Of a stretch of DNA of 64,000 bases, positions 17,201 through 25,949 are shown in pieces. Numbering within the stretch: the first letter of the stretch is position 1; every line of letters begins with the position of its first letter. Below the pieces are notes generated by a model that was not told the DNA's origin, searched no databases, and saw only the letters and a program-made list of their open reading frames with translations. The position numbers and the translations under genes were made by a program. Origin of the DNA: Olsenella sp. kh2p3 (GTDB lineage Bacteria > Actinomycetota > Coriobacteriia > Coriobacteriales > Atopobiaceae); assembly GCA_900119625.1 (NCBI GenBank), contig FPKD01000003.1:1-64000 (forward strand), given 5' to 3'.

Positions 17201-18115
17201 CATGCGGTTGGGGTCGTCGAGCGTGGTTGCCTTGCCTATGCAGGAAAGGATGTCCTGCGTGGGGGCGTCCTCGCGCGTGAGGTAGTGGAAGTCGTTGGTG
17301 GCAACAACCTTCACGCCCATCTCGTGCGCCATCTTGACCAGGTACTCGTCGAGCTTGCGGTCATCCCATCCATTGCGGAAGGTGAGGCCGTGGTCCTGTA
17401 TCTCGATGTAGAAGTCTTCGCCAAAGACGTCACGGAAGGTCTCTGCCCATCTCCGCGCACCGTCAAAGTCACCGTCCAGTATGCACTGGGGAATGATGCC
17501 CTGGACGCAGGCGCTCTGGCAGATGAGGCCCTCGTGGTACTCCTTGAGCATGTCGAGCGTGGTGCGCGGCCGGTAGTACATCATCTCGTGGCCGGCGGCC
17601 TTGGACATGCACTTCACCAGGTTGTGGTAGCCCGTCTCGTTCTTGGCGAGGAGGATAAGGTGGTAGCGGCGCTGCTTTGTGCCTCGCTCGATGCAGTCAT
17701 CGGTGATGAAGTAGGCCTCGCAGCCAAAGATGGGCTTCACCTTGAGGCGCGGGCGGTTTGCCTGGACCGCAGCGAGGTCGTGGCCGGAGGACTCCCACAC
17801 GGCCACGTCGCTTGCCCACTGGTCGTGGACGCGATCGAAGTAGCTCGCGTCGTCTGCGTCTGGCTCGGGCTCCTCGAGGTCCCAACTCTTCTTGAAGCAC
17901 TCGACGTCGTGGCGCCACTGTTTCATGTTGGCCTGGTCGTCGTTGTACTTGCGGCATTCCAGGTCGAGGTTGGGGATGCCAAACATGTAGCCGTGGTCCG
18001 TAAGGGCAACAGCGGGCATCCCCTCGTCGATGGCACGCTTGACCATGCTGGGGATGGGCGTGGCGCCATCGAGGATCGAGAAGTCCGAGTGATTGTGTAG
18101 GTGAACGAATGCCAT
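14216..18115 (-). CDS. dnaE: DNA polymerase III alpha subunit
   Basis: The replicative polymerase of the DnaE1 type, 1299 residues, versus about 1160 in E. coli. It opens with the PHP domain (MAFVHLHNHSDFSILDGAT and ALTDHGYMFG). An extra block of roughly 60 residues follows before KPIFGCEAYF, rich in Asp/Glu/Trp, not present in E. coli DnaE. The catalytic aspartates are in MPDIDMDFDDE near residue 475, preceded by GPGRGSAAGAIVAYAM. Further on are the helix-hairpin-helix region (GIRGVGEGVGECI) and an OB fold (RLAGMATSVQKKTTKKGDAM). It stands as a single gene; a palindrome and a short gap separate it from addA upstream. Confidence 0.97.
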   Translation of the reverse strand: MAFVHLHNHSDFSILDGATPIPSMVKRAIDEGMPAVALTDHGYMFGIPNLDLECRKYNDDQANMKQWRHDVECFKKSWDLEEPEPDADDASYFDRVHDQWASDVAVWESSGHDLAAVQANRPRLKVKPIFGCEAYFITDDCIERGTKQRRYHLILLAKNETGYHNLVKCMSKAAGHEMMYYRPRTTLDMLKEYHEGLICQSACVQGIIPQCILDGDFDGARRWAETFRDVFGEDFYIEIQDHGLTFRNGWDDRKLDEYLVKMAHEMGVKVVATNDFHYLTREDAPTQDILSCIGKATTLDDPNRMRMEGSEFYMKSEDEMRQLFSWCPEACDTTLEIADKCNYELDWTHMYLPEYPGLRPGETADERFREECEKGLAKRYGENWRDLTIGGWNVKDRFEHEYKIITEKGFANYFLIVQDYVQWAKDNGIGVGPGRGSAAGAIVAYAMNITNFDPLENGLMFERFLSPQRSEMPDIDMDFDDEHLQDVLQHVRDVYGEDHVCKVITYSTIKAKQAINDANRVLGFPVYKGQQLSKMLSNDPKLQLANALHKNEKKPDQYSPDFEEAYNKDPDAHRIIDAALSIEGFMRGEGVHACATLIAPTPVTDHVPTKLDTKGNVTITQYEGHSVADMGLLKMDFLGLRTLTVINKALANIRHSYPNASDIDRMPDAVKACIKPGATCVDIDVDKVDFSDPKIYELLGKGYTAGVFQVESAGMTATIKNMQPNAYKQIVALIALYRPGPLGAGMVDSYIKRMHGQEKISYYDDRLKPILEETYGTMVYQEQVMQISMKMSGFTAGESDSRMRKPVAKKKIKMLTDQVFHWEGNGADETIYDHWMNGAVANGYKREVAQEIWENVLEFASYAFNKSHSAGYAILVMQTAWLKAYFPREYMASVLTSYMGKTDKIVHYVTSCRREGIQVLPPDINESGKDFTATAEGVRFGFAGIRGVGEGVGECIMAERDAHGPFKNLHDFCERVDGSQANRRVVESLIKAGAFDSTGYTRMQLMHFVDKNNPENIIDAAARRQKERAVGQFSMFDMFGDVAGSGFQDEVPAPDGVEWDRHIKLAQEHDVLGIYVSDHPLRPYAYALAKARDYTIADLSVSEEYTDPNTGATTERFKVPEDKPIRLAGMATSVQKKTTKKGDAMAIVTLEDMEAETTLVVFPKAYKECAATLAGEVDPETGESTGDVFIKVVGRLERGDRGDQLICSSIEPLELNDKTNRPKVLEINMPANLLTRGRMDNLGEILGRYPGLDRVELRVESATGDVMRMELPTRIDAHNMVLMAEVIDLIGRSGHVKVA

Positions 18116-18199
18116 GTGTTCTCCATACCGGGTGATGCTGTGGTGTTTGGCACAGCATAGCAGAAGGAATGCGGCGCGAGCTTTGACCTATACCCCACT

Positions 18200-18230
18200 C
18201 TACCTGCGGCAATGACGTTGCCGCAGGTAG
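18200..18230. repeat. Perfect 13-bp hairpin between addA and dnaE
   Basis: CTACCTGCGGCAA and TTGCCGCAGGTAG form a perfect inverted repeat around the loop TGACG. It lies after the addA stop on the same strand and could end the addBA transcript, but there is no run of T. The GCCGCAGGTAGAA portion is shared with the palindromic repeats at 27.4 and 60.7 kb, so it may be a remnant of that family. Confidence 0.6.
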
Positions 18231-18283
18231 AAATCGAGCAGAGGCTCCACACGTTGTTCTGGTTCGCGACGGGTGCGCGAGGA

Positions 18284-21200
18284 CTATCCCATGCGCGGCG
18301 GATGCATGGCGTCAAACTCGTAGAGCACCACCACGGGCTGGCCGGGCGCATCCGTGCGATCCAGTTCGACGCACACAAAGCGGCAGCTTACCGAGGTGAA
18401 GCCAAGCCCCATGAGGACGTGCGCGTAGAAGTTGGCCTGCATCTCGTGGCGCAGGTGAAGAGCGCGAGCGTCCAGACCTCGGTCACCCGTCTTGTAGTCC
18501 ACCAAAAACGCGTGGTCAGAGCCGGGATCTGTGGCGAGAAGGTCGATGGCTCCCTCCACGTAGCCGCCATAGACGGAGTCCACGCGCTGGAAGAACGGGA
18601 CCTCCGCACGCACGAGGGCATGCGAGAGCGCCTCCTTGCGCACGTCCGAGCCCCACCAGCGCGCAAGCGCCTCGTCGAGCCTGCTGCCCGCCCGCTCTGA
18701 GAGGTGCCAGAAGCGCTTGGTGGCAGCAATGCGTTCCGGAAGCGGAAAGCGCTGGCCACCCTCGACCATGGACTGGGCAAGCTCGTGGAAGGCCGACCCC
18801 AGCCCCGTGGCCTTGTCGGCGTCCCCCACCACCGGAGCGCCCTCCTGCATGGAATCGCGCTCGGCACGCGAGGGCAAGGCTGCCACACCGGTGACGGGAC
18901 CCGCATCATCCATCGACGCGTCATCTGCCGCCGAGAAGTCCCCGAGCATCTGCGCGTGGGCGCTCGAGTAGCTGAAGACACCCGCACGGGGTCGCCACAT
19001 GGTGACGGCAGGCGTCGCAGGATCTGGGTCTGGCGAGACAAGCGAGAAGCCCGCAGGCTCCGGAACCTCGATGGTGGCGCCGATGCCTATGACCTCGTCC
19101 GTGTTTGCGACGGTGCCATCAAAGAAGCTGCCGGCGGAGTCAAGCGTGGCACCCTTTCCCCCGTTTTCCTCGCAGGGCTCAAGGGAGACGCACCTCAGCC
19201 GCCCCGGCTCGCTTCCTCCGTACTCTATCGAACTCACGCCCGGCGCAGGCGCGGTCGTTCCCACAAGCGCCCCAAGCACATTCGCGGCGAGCGCCGGCGA
19301 GGCGCCCGAGGCGGATTGTGTGATGCCAACGCCCAGGACCAGCGCCTCCCGCGCGCGCGTGAGCGCCACGTAGAGCAGGCGGGTCTTCTCGGCAGCCTCC
19401 TGATCTGCGCCGTCCTCGGTGAGCGAGAGGAGCCACTCCGCGCAGCTGCGGGGGTTCTCCTCTGCGGTGAGGTCCTTGGGGACTTTGAGGCCCTTGGGCT
19501 TCACGATGATGCCGCGACGGCGGGCGTCCACGCGACCGGTGACCACAGAGCCGGAGGGACGCGGGTTGGCCCAGCATTCGGCAATGGCAACAATGGGGAA
19601 CTCGAGACCCTTTGAGGCGTGCACGGTCATGATCTGCACCTGGTTGGAGGATCCGCCCGCAAGAGAGGCGGGGGGCACCTTAGCGGCCTCGAGCCAGAGG
19701 TCAAACTCAAGCGCGGCCCGGGCCGGGCCAAGGCCCAGGTCCTGCGTGAGCTCGCGAATGTAGCGCACCGCGGCAAGGATGTTTGCCTCCTGTGCAAGGC
19801 CATCGGTGCCGGCACCCTCCAGGCGACGAAGCCACCCCGACTCGCGCACCACCTGCAGGCAGACGTCAGCAACGGAATGCTTGCGCAAGGCCAGGCGCGC
19901 GCGAGAGAGGACCTCGTGCGCAGCCCTCAGCCGTGGAGACGGCTCTGCCTCGCCATAGAACGACATGGTCTGAAGGCCACGGTCGATGGCGCGCTTGGTG
20001 GGAGCGTCGACCATGTCCTGCCTGCGCGTCCCCAGCTGGACAAAGTCGTTCGCGTCAAGCTCAAACATGGGCGATGCCAAAAGCGGGAAGAGGCCCGACT
20101 GGGTGTCGTGGGGGTTGGAAAGGGCGTGGAGCAGGGCGGCCATGACCTTGACCTCGGAGGTGCGCGTGAAGGTCGAGCCTCCGGTGACCACGCACTCGAG
20201 GCCATGCGAGCGCAGGGCGTCGATGTAGAGGTCAGCCTTGCCAGTAGCGCCAAGGAGCAGCGCCATGTCAGATGGGCTCTGTCCAGCCGCGGCATACGCC
20301 GCAAGACGGTCGGCGATCTGCGTTGCGCACGTGGCAGAGGCAAGCGCCGCCATGCCTCGCCTGGCAAGCGTCACCTCGACATCCACGCGCGGGAGAGATC
20401 GGGCGCGATACCCGTCATCCCGCTTTGGGTTTGGCTCGAGGTGCATGAAGCCGTCAACAACGCCATTTGGACCACCGCACACGGCATCCACAAACGAGAG
20501 GACGTCGGCGTGGCTGCGGTAGTTCACGTCCAAGCGCACGTGGTCCTCCTGCGGGACCTCTTCCCCTCGCGCGCGGAACACGCCCACGTCCGCGCCACGG
20601 AACCGGTAGATGCTCTGCTGGGCATCGCCCACTGTGGTGAGGTGGCACGCACCGTCGCCCGACAGGAGTGTGATGAGCTCGAGCTGCCTGGCATCGGTGT
20701 CCTGCGACTCGTCGACCATCACGAGCTTGAAGCGCCCGCGGTAGTCGGCGGCCACGACGGGATTGTCACGCACGGCGTGAAGGGCGAGGGAGACGAGGTC
20801 GTCGTTGTCGAGAACGGACTTATCGCGCTTGAGTTGGAGGTTTCGCTCGTCTACCTTGCGTGCCAGGTCAACAAGGGCGTCTCCCAGCGGCGCGGTGCCC
20901 GCAAGCGCGGCTTCGAGCGTAGCCTCGCCCAGGGCGCGCTTTGCCTCGGGCACCAACTCCTTTATCGCCTTCGCCCGCGCGCTGGGAAGCTTCACCCCGG
21001 CAAGTGCTGCTGCCGCCGCCTCCGGTGTGCGCTGGCTGGGAGGCGACGAGAGAAACCCGTCGAGAGATCCCAGGCTTGTCATCACGGCCTCGCGCGCAGC
21101 AGGCGAGATACCAGACTGCGCCCCAAGCGCACCGATGGCCTCTCTGAGGCGTGCAATCGACCCCTCGACATCCGGCTCCCCCACCGTGACGAGCGAATCG

Positions 21201-21787
21201 AAGCCGTCTGGCGAGGAGTGTGCGGCATTCACCACGTTCAGGACCATGGATACCACGCCAAAGGGCGTAGCCCCTCCAAGCGTGCCGTAGCCGTACTCCT
21301 GGAAGGCGCGGTTGAGCACCTCGTTCGAATGGTCGTGGCTGGCGGCGCCTACGACCTTCTCTGTCGCCTGCTCGAGAAGGGCCCGCGCCTCGTTGACGCC
21401 AGCAACCTTGAACGAAGGGTCTATCCCCAGGTCAAGCGCATGGCGCTTAAGGATGCGCGAGCACATCCCGTGAATGGTGCTGATCCATGCGGAGTCGACC
21501 ATGAGCGCCTGCTCGCGCATGCCCGCCTGGCGAAGCGTCGAACGAACGCGCTCCTTAATCTCGCGTGCGGCAGCGTTGGTAAAGGTGATGACCAGGACCT
21601 GGCTCAGGTCGTCCACGAACGGAGCGTCCCCCACGCCGGAGCCCGGCGAGAGGGCCCACGCTATCCTGCGCGTTAGGGTGAACGTCTTGCCGGAGCCGGC
21701 GCCAGCCTCGACGAAGACTGGCCTGTCGAGCGTGGAGACAATCTGGCGCTGGCGGTCGTTCAAGGTAGAGAGGTCTATGCCTGACAC
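18284..21787 (-). CDS. addA: AddA-like helicase-nuclease (RecBCD-type repair)
   Basis: About 1167 residues, a UvrD/Rep-type helicase fused to a PD-(D/E)XK nuclease, working with AddB to process double-strand breaks. Walker A is VEAGAGSGKTFTLTRRIAW, motif II is KLVMVDESQDTD, motif III is VGDAQQSIYRFRGAD, motif V contains VHASKGLEFPIV and motif VI LLYVALTRARE. The C-terminal nuclease has EGAIDLLA, FLVDYKTGD and Q-x3-YA. The GTG at 21787 (VSGIDLSTLNDRQRQ) is preferred: it has GAGAGGAGG upstream and overlaps the addB stop by one base (TAGTG). Confidence 0.92.
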   Translation of the reverse strand: MSGIDLSTLNDRQRQIVSTLDRPVFVEAGAGSGKTFTLTRRIAWALSPGSGVGDAPFVDDLSQVLVITFTNAAAREIKERVRSTLRQAGMREQALMVDSAWISTIHGMCSRILKRHALDLGIDPSFKVAGVNEARALLEQATEKVVGAASHDHSNEVLNRAFQEYGYGTLGGATPFGVVSMVLNVVNAAHSSPDGFDSLVTVGEPDVEGSIARLREAIGALGAQSGISPAAREAVMTSLGSLDGFLSSPPSQRTPEAAAAALAGVKLPSARAKAIKELVPEAKRALGEATLEAALAGTAPLGDALVDLARKVDERNLQLKRDKSVLDNDDLVSLALHAVRDNPVVAADYRGRFKLVMVDESQDTDARQLELITLLSGDGACHLTTVGDAQQSIYRFRGADVGVFRARGEEVPQEDHVRLDVNYRSHADVLSFVDAVCGGPNGVVDGFMHLEPNPKRDDGYRARSLPRVDVEVTLARRGMAALASATCATQIADRLAAYAAAGQSPSDMALLLGATGKADLYIDALRSHGLECVVTGGSTFTRTSEVKVMAALLHALSNPHDTQSGLFPLLASPMFELDANDFVQLGTRRQDMVDAPTKRAIDRGLQTMSFYGEAEPSPRLRAAHEVLSRARLALRKHSVADVCLQVVRESGWLRRLEGAGTDGLAQEANILAAVRYIRELTQDLGLGPARAALEFDLWLEAAKVPPASLAGGSSNQVQIMTVHASKGLEFPIVAIAECWANPRPSGSVVTGRVDARRRGIIVKPKGLKVPKDLTAEENPRSCAEWLLSLTEDGADQEAAEKTRLLYVALTRAREALVLGVGITQSASGASPALAANVLGALVGTTAPAPGVSSIEYGGSEPGRLRCVSLEPCEENGGKGATLDSAGSFFDGTVANTDEVIGIGATIEVPEPAGFSLVSPDPDPATPAVTMWRPRAGVFSYSSAHAQMLGDFSAADDASMDDAGPVTGVAALPSRAERDSMQEGAPVVGDADKATGLGSAFHELAQSMVEGGQRFPLPERIAATKRFWHLSERAGSRLDEALARWWGSDVRKEALSHALVRAEVPFFQRVDSVYGGYVEGAIDLLATDPGSDHAFLVDYKTGDRGLDARALHLRHEMQANFYAHVLMGLGFTSVSCRFVCVELDRTDAPGQPVVVLYEFDAMHPPRMG

Positions 21788-24700
21788 TAGGAGAGCCTCC
21801 TCTCGCAGTTCATGACGGGGCAGAAGGAGCATGCGGCGGCATCGAGCGGATTTGCCTCGACGTTTCCGGCAAGGAGCTGGGCCACCTTCTCGGCAATTGC
21901 CGCCTCGGTGGCGTCGAGGTACGCCTCCATGCCATGCTCGCCCTCCATGCCGTAGGAGTCATTGTCGGCAACCGCATACGCGGCGAGGGAGCCTTCCCTT
22001 GCGGGAGCGTGGCTACCAAGTACGCGGTCGATCGAGTTGCCGAGGATGGCGCCGCCCACGGCGTGGCTCCCACGAGTTCCCAGATAGACTGCCGCCCTCA
22101 CCTTTAGTTCTGGATGCATACGCCGCACCACCTGGCCATAGATGAGCGACTGGACACGGCGGGGCAGCCCATACGGGGCCGCTTGTTGCTCGTCCGTCTC
22201 GAATTGGAAATCGCAGGAAGGCCTCTGCACGGGCGTCACGCCATACTCCTTGGCAAAACCGTTTGGCCCCTTATGCTTGTAGTCAATAACGACGGCCTGC
22301 TGGTGGGCATCGACGTCCACGCGGTCTATGGTTCCGCAGATCCAGGCGCCCGCGTACTCCACGGGCTCGTCCTGCGTGCCAAAGTCCCACTCGAAGAAGC
22401 GGGGCTCATAGCCCACAAAGAGGCCCGCCTCGTAGTCGAGCGCAGTCTCGAGGTCGCGCTTGAGCTGTGCCAGCTGCGCCTCGTCTGCGGAGTTGTGGGG
22501 GACAAATGCCTGATAGCGGCTGCGCTTTCCCTGGCGCAGGCTTTGGTGGCGAAGATGCTCCTCAAACTCGGCGAGAAGGACCTCGTGCGCGTGGGCAAGC
22601 CCCTCCGCGTCATCCTCAAGCACGCGCGAGCCCGGAAGCATGACCCAGGGATCAAGCCGCTCGTCTTCGCCCACCCCCGCACGTTCACGCGCCTCGGCAA
22701 GCAGTCGCGAGTGAGTGACCTCCAGCACGCGGTGCGCAAAGGTGCCCATCTCCATTGGGCCAAAGCCGGCATCGGAGTCCTGCAGGCGAAGACGCCGCAG
22801 ACTGAACCACTTGTACGGGCACTCGAGGTACGACTCAATCTGCGACGCCGAGAGGAGCGGCTTTCCCTCCACAAGGTCGACCCTGCCTGTAGGCGGCACA
22901 ACCACAAGGGCAGCATTTGCGCCAGAGATGCTGCCGGCTGGCGAAGGGTCGCTTGCGCCAAGAACGTCCATGCCACGTCCACCCGTACTGAGGTTTGCAT
23001 CCGCCTGGTCCTCGCCAAGCGACCGCATGGGGAGGCCCTTGTCCTTATCGGCAGACACCTTGCCATAGCAGGAGAGCAGCTCCGTAAGCATGACTGCCGA
23101 GTAGCAGGGGCTACCCGAGGCATCGACGCCACAGCGCTCTACCACGAGCTTTGAACGGGGTACGCGAAGCATCCGCCAGAAGACGGAACGCTCGTGCGCG
23201 GCAGGATTCGCCTTTGGCTCTATCCCCAGACGCTCGAGAAGCGCCGAGAGGACGTCGTCTCCGGTGGCAACAGGCCACTCAGTTGAGGTCATCGAACAGG
23301 AGACAAGGGCGTCTGCTGAGAGGGGCGCCAGCCCCGCCGCCCGCGCGCGGCCATAGATCCTGCAACGGCATGCTCCGTCGCCCGCCCAGGCGCCAGGACG
23401 CACGATCACGCTGGTCTGAGACATTGCCTGCGCGCAGAGCTCGACAAGCGTGGAGAGGGGCACGTGGGCCGGGACCCCTGGGTCGGCCGTTATCCCCAGG
23501 TCCTTGAGCGTGCCGGCAATCCCCAGCACCGCGTCAAGGACGCCAATGGCGCGCTCGTCCTCAAGGCGGTTGTGCTCGGGCGCAACGGGAACCAGCTCGA
23601 GGGCGGCCTCGTTGGGAACCAGGTCTGCCGGCGCAGGCTCGGCGTCCTGGAGGTAGGGCGCGAGGAGCTTTGACGCCGCAGAGCCCACGCGCCCGCGCAG
23701 GAGCTCCCTTGTTGCAGCAGCAACGGGAGCGCTCGTAGCCTTGGGGTTCTGGAGCGTGGCTAGGACGTCCGCGGGGGTGAGCAGACGATCCGCGCGCCAC
23801 GCGCGGTCAAGCGAGACGGCACGCTCGGTGGGAACGTGCGCGATGTCCTGACGCAGGAAGTCCGCAAGTGCGCGCGGCGGCCACCAGTTCATGTCGCCCA
23901 GCACGACGAGCTCTCCCTCGGGGCTCTCCTCAGGAGCCGGCCACGAGGCAGCCAGCTCGGAGAGCTGCGCGACAGAGCTTGCAAACTCGAGGAAGGCCCT
24001 ACCAGCCTCGAGCTGGTCCACGCGCGAGGAAAGCTCCGCCTCACAGGTCACGCCGCGCGAGTAGAGCTTGGGCGAGAGCTCTCGCCAGGCTCGCGCGGGG
24101 TCTGCCGCAACCACAACCACCTCGCGTGCGCCCGACTCTGCAAGCTCGACAACACGGGATGCCACCAGCTCCGCCTCGGCGAGGGGGCCTGCCGGCGCGA
24201 GAAACTCCACCGCACCCGCAGGCACAATGCCCGTCTCGGTACCAAAGATCGATTGGGCAAGGTCCTGGAGCTCCGACGCCCGGCCGGGGTTTGCCACCGG
24301 CCCGGGAGTTGTCTCCCCTTGCCAAGAGACGCTGCCGCCACGTGCGGCAATGGCCTCCTCCACCAGCGAAATGGCAGAGCGCTGCCCCTCCAGCGCGGCG
24401 TCGTTTCCCGTTTGAGCAACAATGGTGAGCTCTCCCGCGCAAGCAAGGTCTGCCAGAAGCTCGCGCACGGCGCGGGGCGTCTCTCCCAGGCCGGCCACGC
24501 ACACGGACCCAGGGTCGACAAGCCCCTCTGCCATTGCGCCGACAACCCGCGCCATTGCCTCGGATTCCTCGACGTAGCCCGCCTGGTGAATGATGCGCGC
24601 GTACTCCCCCGCCAGCGCCACAACACCTACCTCGGCATCTGTGAGGCCGGCCTCGTGGCAGGCAAGCTCGTTTGGCTTGCCAGCAGAATCCAATGGCAGC

Positions 24701-25074
24701 CAGGGCAATGCCCTTTGCGCAAGCGCCGAGAGGAGCTGCACCGTGCCCACGTTGAGCGAGACTCCGCGACTTAGCGTTTGGGGAGCCTGCGCGATGGCAC
24801 GCTGCACGGCAATGGTCCTCGCAAGAGGCTCCACGACATGCGTGCCGTCTCCCCACACCTCCCAGCGCTCCTTGGTCCACGCAACAGGCGTGGTGACGGT
24901 CACGCCAAGTGAGAGAGCGGGGTATGCAGAGAGCTCCTTCTGGACAACCAGCTGGTCGGCAAAGCTCGAGACCAGAAGCGTTGCCGTGCCGTGGGTGCGC
25001 AGCGCCTCCCCCAGGCATGCACGCACCTCTGCACTCGCCAGGCACTCCTCGGCAGTTGTCGCAATGTGAAGCAT
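21787..25074 (-). CDS. addB: AddB-like helicase/exonuclease subunit
   Basis: A 1095-residue partner of AddA. The N-terminal part is a degenerate helicase-like domain without a clear Walker A, which would fit RexB-type more than Bacillus AddB. The C-terminal PD-(D/E)XK nuclease begins LSASQIESYLECPYKWFSLR, has the catalytic core VVIDYKHKG, and ends with CSFCPVMNCERR. The single cysteine in ECPYKW plus the last three form the iron-sulfur staple typical of AddB nucleases. Directly upstream of addA and translationally coupled to it. Confidence 0.88.
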   Translation of the reverse strand: MLHIATTAEECLASAEVRACLGEALRTHGTATLLVSSFADQLVVQKELSAYPALSLGVTVTTPVAWTKERWEVWGDGTHVVEPLARTIAVQRAIAQAPQTLSRGVSLNVGTVQLLSALAQRALPWLPLDSAGKPNELACHEAGLTDAEVGVVALAGEYARIIHQAGYVEESEAMARVVGAMAEGLVDPGSVCVAGLGETPRAVRELLADLACAGELTIVAQTGNDAALEGQRSAISLVEEAIAARGGSVSWQGETTPGPVANPGRASELQDLAQSIFGTETGIVPAGAVEFLAPAGPLAEAELVASRVVELAESGAREVVVVAADPARAWRELSPKLYSRGVTCEAELSSRVDQLEAGRAFLEFASSVAQLSELAASWPAPEESPEGELVVLGDMNWWPPRALADFLRQDIAHVPTERAVSLDRAWRADRLLTPADVLATLQNPKATSAPVAAATRELLRGRVGSAASKLLAPYLQDAEPAPADLVPNEAALELVPVAPEHNRLEDERAIGVLDAVLGIAGTLKDLGITADPGVPAHVPLSTLVELCAQAMSQTSVIVRPGAWAGDGACRCRIYGRARAAGLAPLSADALVSCSMTSTEWPVATGDDVLSALLERLGIEPKANPAAHERSVFWRMLRVPRSKLVVERCGVDASGSPCYSAVMLTELLSCYGKVSADKDKGLPMRSLGEDQADANLSTGGRGMDVLGASDPSPAGSISGANAALVVVPPTGRVDLVEGKPLLSASQIESYLECPYKWFSLRRLRLQDSDAGFGPMEMGTFAHRVLEVTHSRLLAEARERAGVGEDERLDPWVMLPGSRVLEDDAEGLAHAHEVLLAEFEEHLRHQSLRQGKRSRYQAFVPHNSADEAQLAQLKRDLETALDYEAGLFVGYEPRFFEWDFGTQDEPVEYAGAWICGTIDRVDVDAHQQAVVIDYKHKGPNGFAKEYGVTPVQRPSCDFQFETDEQQAAPYGLPRRVQSLIYGQVVRRMHPELKVRAAVYLGTRGSHAVGGAILGNSIDRVLGSHAPAREGSLAAYAVADNDSYGMEGEHGMEAYLDATEAAIAEKVAQLLAGNVEANPLDAAACSFCPVMNCERRLS

Positions 25075-25112
25075 CCCTAGACCTGTCTCTCCTGCATCCC
25101 TAAACCATCGAC

Positions 25113-25439
25113 CTACTCGGCATTCGCGCGTCCTGCCGCGCCCGGCTCGCCATCAAGTCGCTCCAGCACAAGACGGTAGCCACCGCGTTCTCCCCTCAGA
25201 CACTTGGAGACGCGGCTCACCGTAGTGGACGATGCTCCAGTGACACTCGAAACGTCCACGTAGGATCTCCCGGACCGCAGGAGCGTCGCTACCTCAAGGC
25301 GTTGCGCAAGGTCGCTCATCTCGTGCGGGCTGAGAAGGTCGGCGAAGAAGGCCAAGGCCTCCTCCGGCGTCTTCACAAGGCATGCGGCCTCGCAGAGACG
25401 TCGCGTCTCCTCAGAGTCGAACGTGTTGTCACGCGTCAT
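25113..25439 (-). CDS. TrpR-like protein, YerC/YecD family
   Basis: About 108 residues. This small DNA-binding family shares the TrpR fold; members in Firmicutes are usually found next to pcrA-type helicase genes. LLSPHEMSDLAQRLEVATLL and the helix-turn-helix SYVDVSSVTGASSTTVSRV are characteristic. ATG 25439 is chosen because GGGAGG precedes it; the frame is open to 25496. It sits 38 bases upstream of addB on the same strand, so it may share that transcript. Target genes unknown. Confidence 0.88.
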   Translation of the reverse strand: MTRDNTFDSEETRRLCEAACLVKTPEEALAFFADLLSPHEMSDLAQRLEVATLLRSGRSYVDVSSVTGASSTTVSRVSKCLRGERGGYRLVLERLDGEPGAAGRANAE

Positions 25440-25533
25440 CCAAAACCTCCCGCGCCAGTTTGTGCCAGCGAGCAGCGTCACGTGCGTGGGAAACACTTTA
25501 GCGCATCAAAGTGAAGCGAGGGGAACGCGCCTG

Positions 25534-25875
25534 CTAGCGGGCATCTGTCACATAGATGCCCACGCGCACCTGCTTCCAGGGGTCGGCATCCTCCTTGACC
25601 TGCTGCACCCGGACCTCAAAGACGTCCGCATGACCGTAGTGACACATGAGCGATATCAGCGCATTCTCGCTTCCGGGAACAAAGCCCAGCTTGTGGCCAC
25701 CAAAGTAGATGGCAACAGCATCCGGGTCATGAGGGTTGTCCGGCTCGGGGACAAGTTCGAGGGTGGACTCGCCTGGCTTGAGGCTCGAGAGCACAAGCGC
25801 GCCGTCATAGTACTGAAACCCCGCAATGAAGAATGACGAGATGAGACGAGAAAGTTCGTACATGGCTTCCTCCAT
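25534..25875 (-). CDS. Stand-alone HIRAN-domain protein
   Basis: 113 residues containing essentially one HIRAN domain, the fold that in HLTF/Rad5 helicases recognises DNA ends. The core is ELVPEPDNPHDPDAVAIYF, followed by HKLGFVPGSENALISLM and a last strand VRVGIYV. In eukaryotes it is fused to a helicase; in bacteria stand-alone copies are common but little studied. It lies upstream of yerC-addB-addA on the same strand, so a link to DNA end processing is possible but unproven. The start could also be the ATG four codons in. Confidence 0.8.
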   Translation of the reverse strand: MEEAMYELSRLISSFFIAGFQYYDGALVLSSLKPGESTLELVPEPDNPHDPDAVAIYFGGHKLGFVPGSENALISLMCHYGHADVFEVRVQQVKEDADPWKQVRVGIYVTDAR

Positions 25876-25949
25876 TCCCTAGGCCGTTTGCATGGCCGTC
25901 CTCTGTGTTGCTCACAGTATGGAACGGGGGCGCGACACAAATAAGACCC

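Noticed and set aside
16619-18100. Very long plus-strand open frame opposite dnaE
   Set aside because: It is a mirror of the high-GC dnaE codons; it has Leu/Val/Ala/Asp-rich low-information protein with no known motif and no ribosome site.
19619-21676. 685-codon plus-strand frame opposite addA
   Set aside because: Antisense shadow of a gene with full helicase motifs; no family signature.
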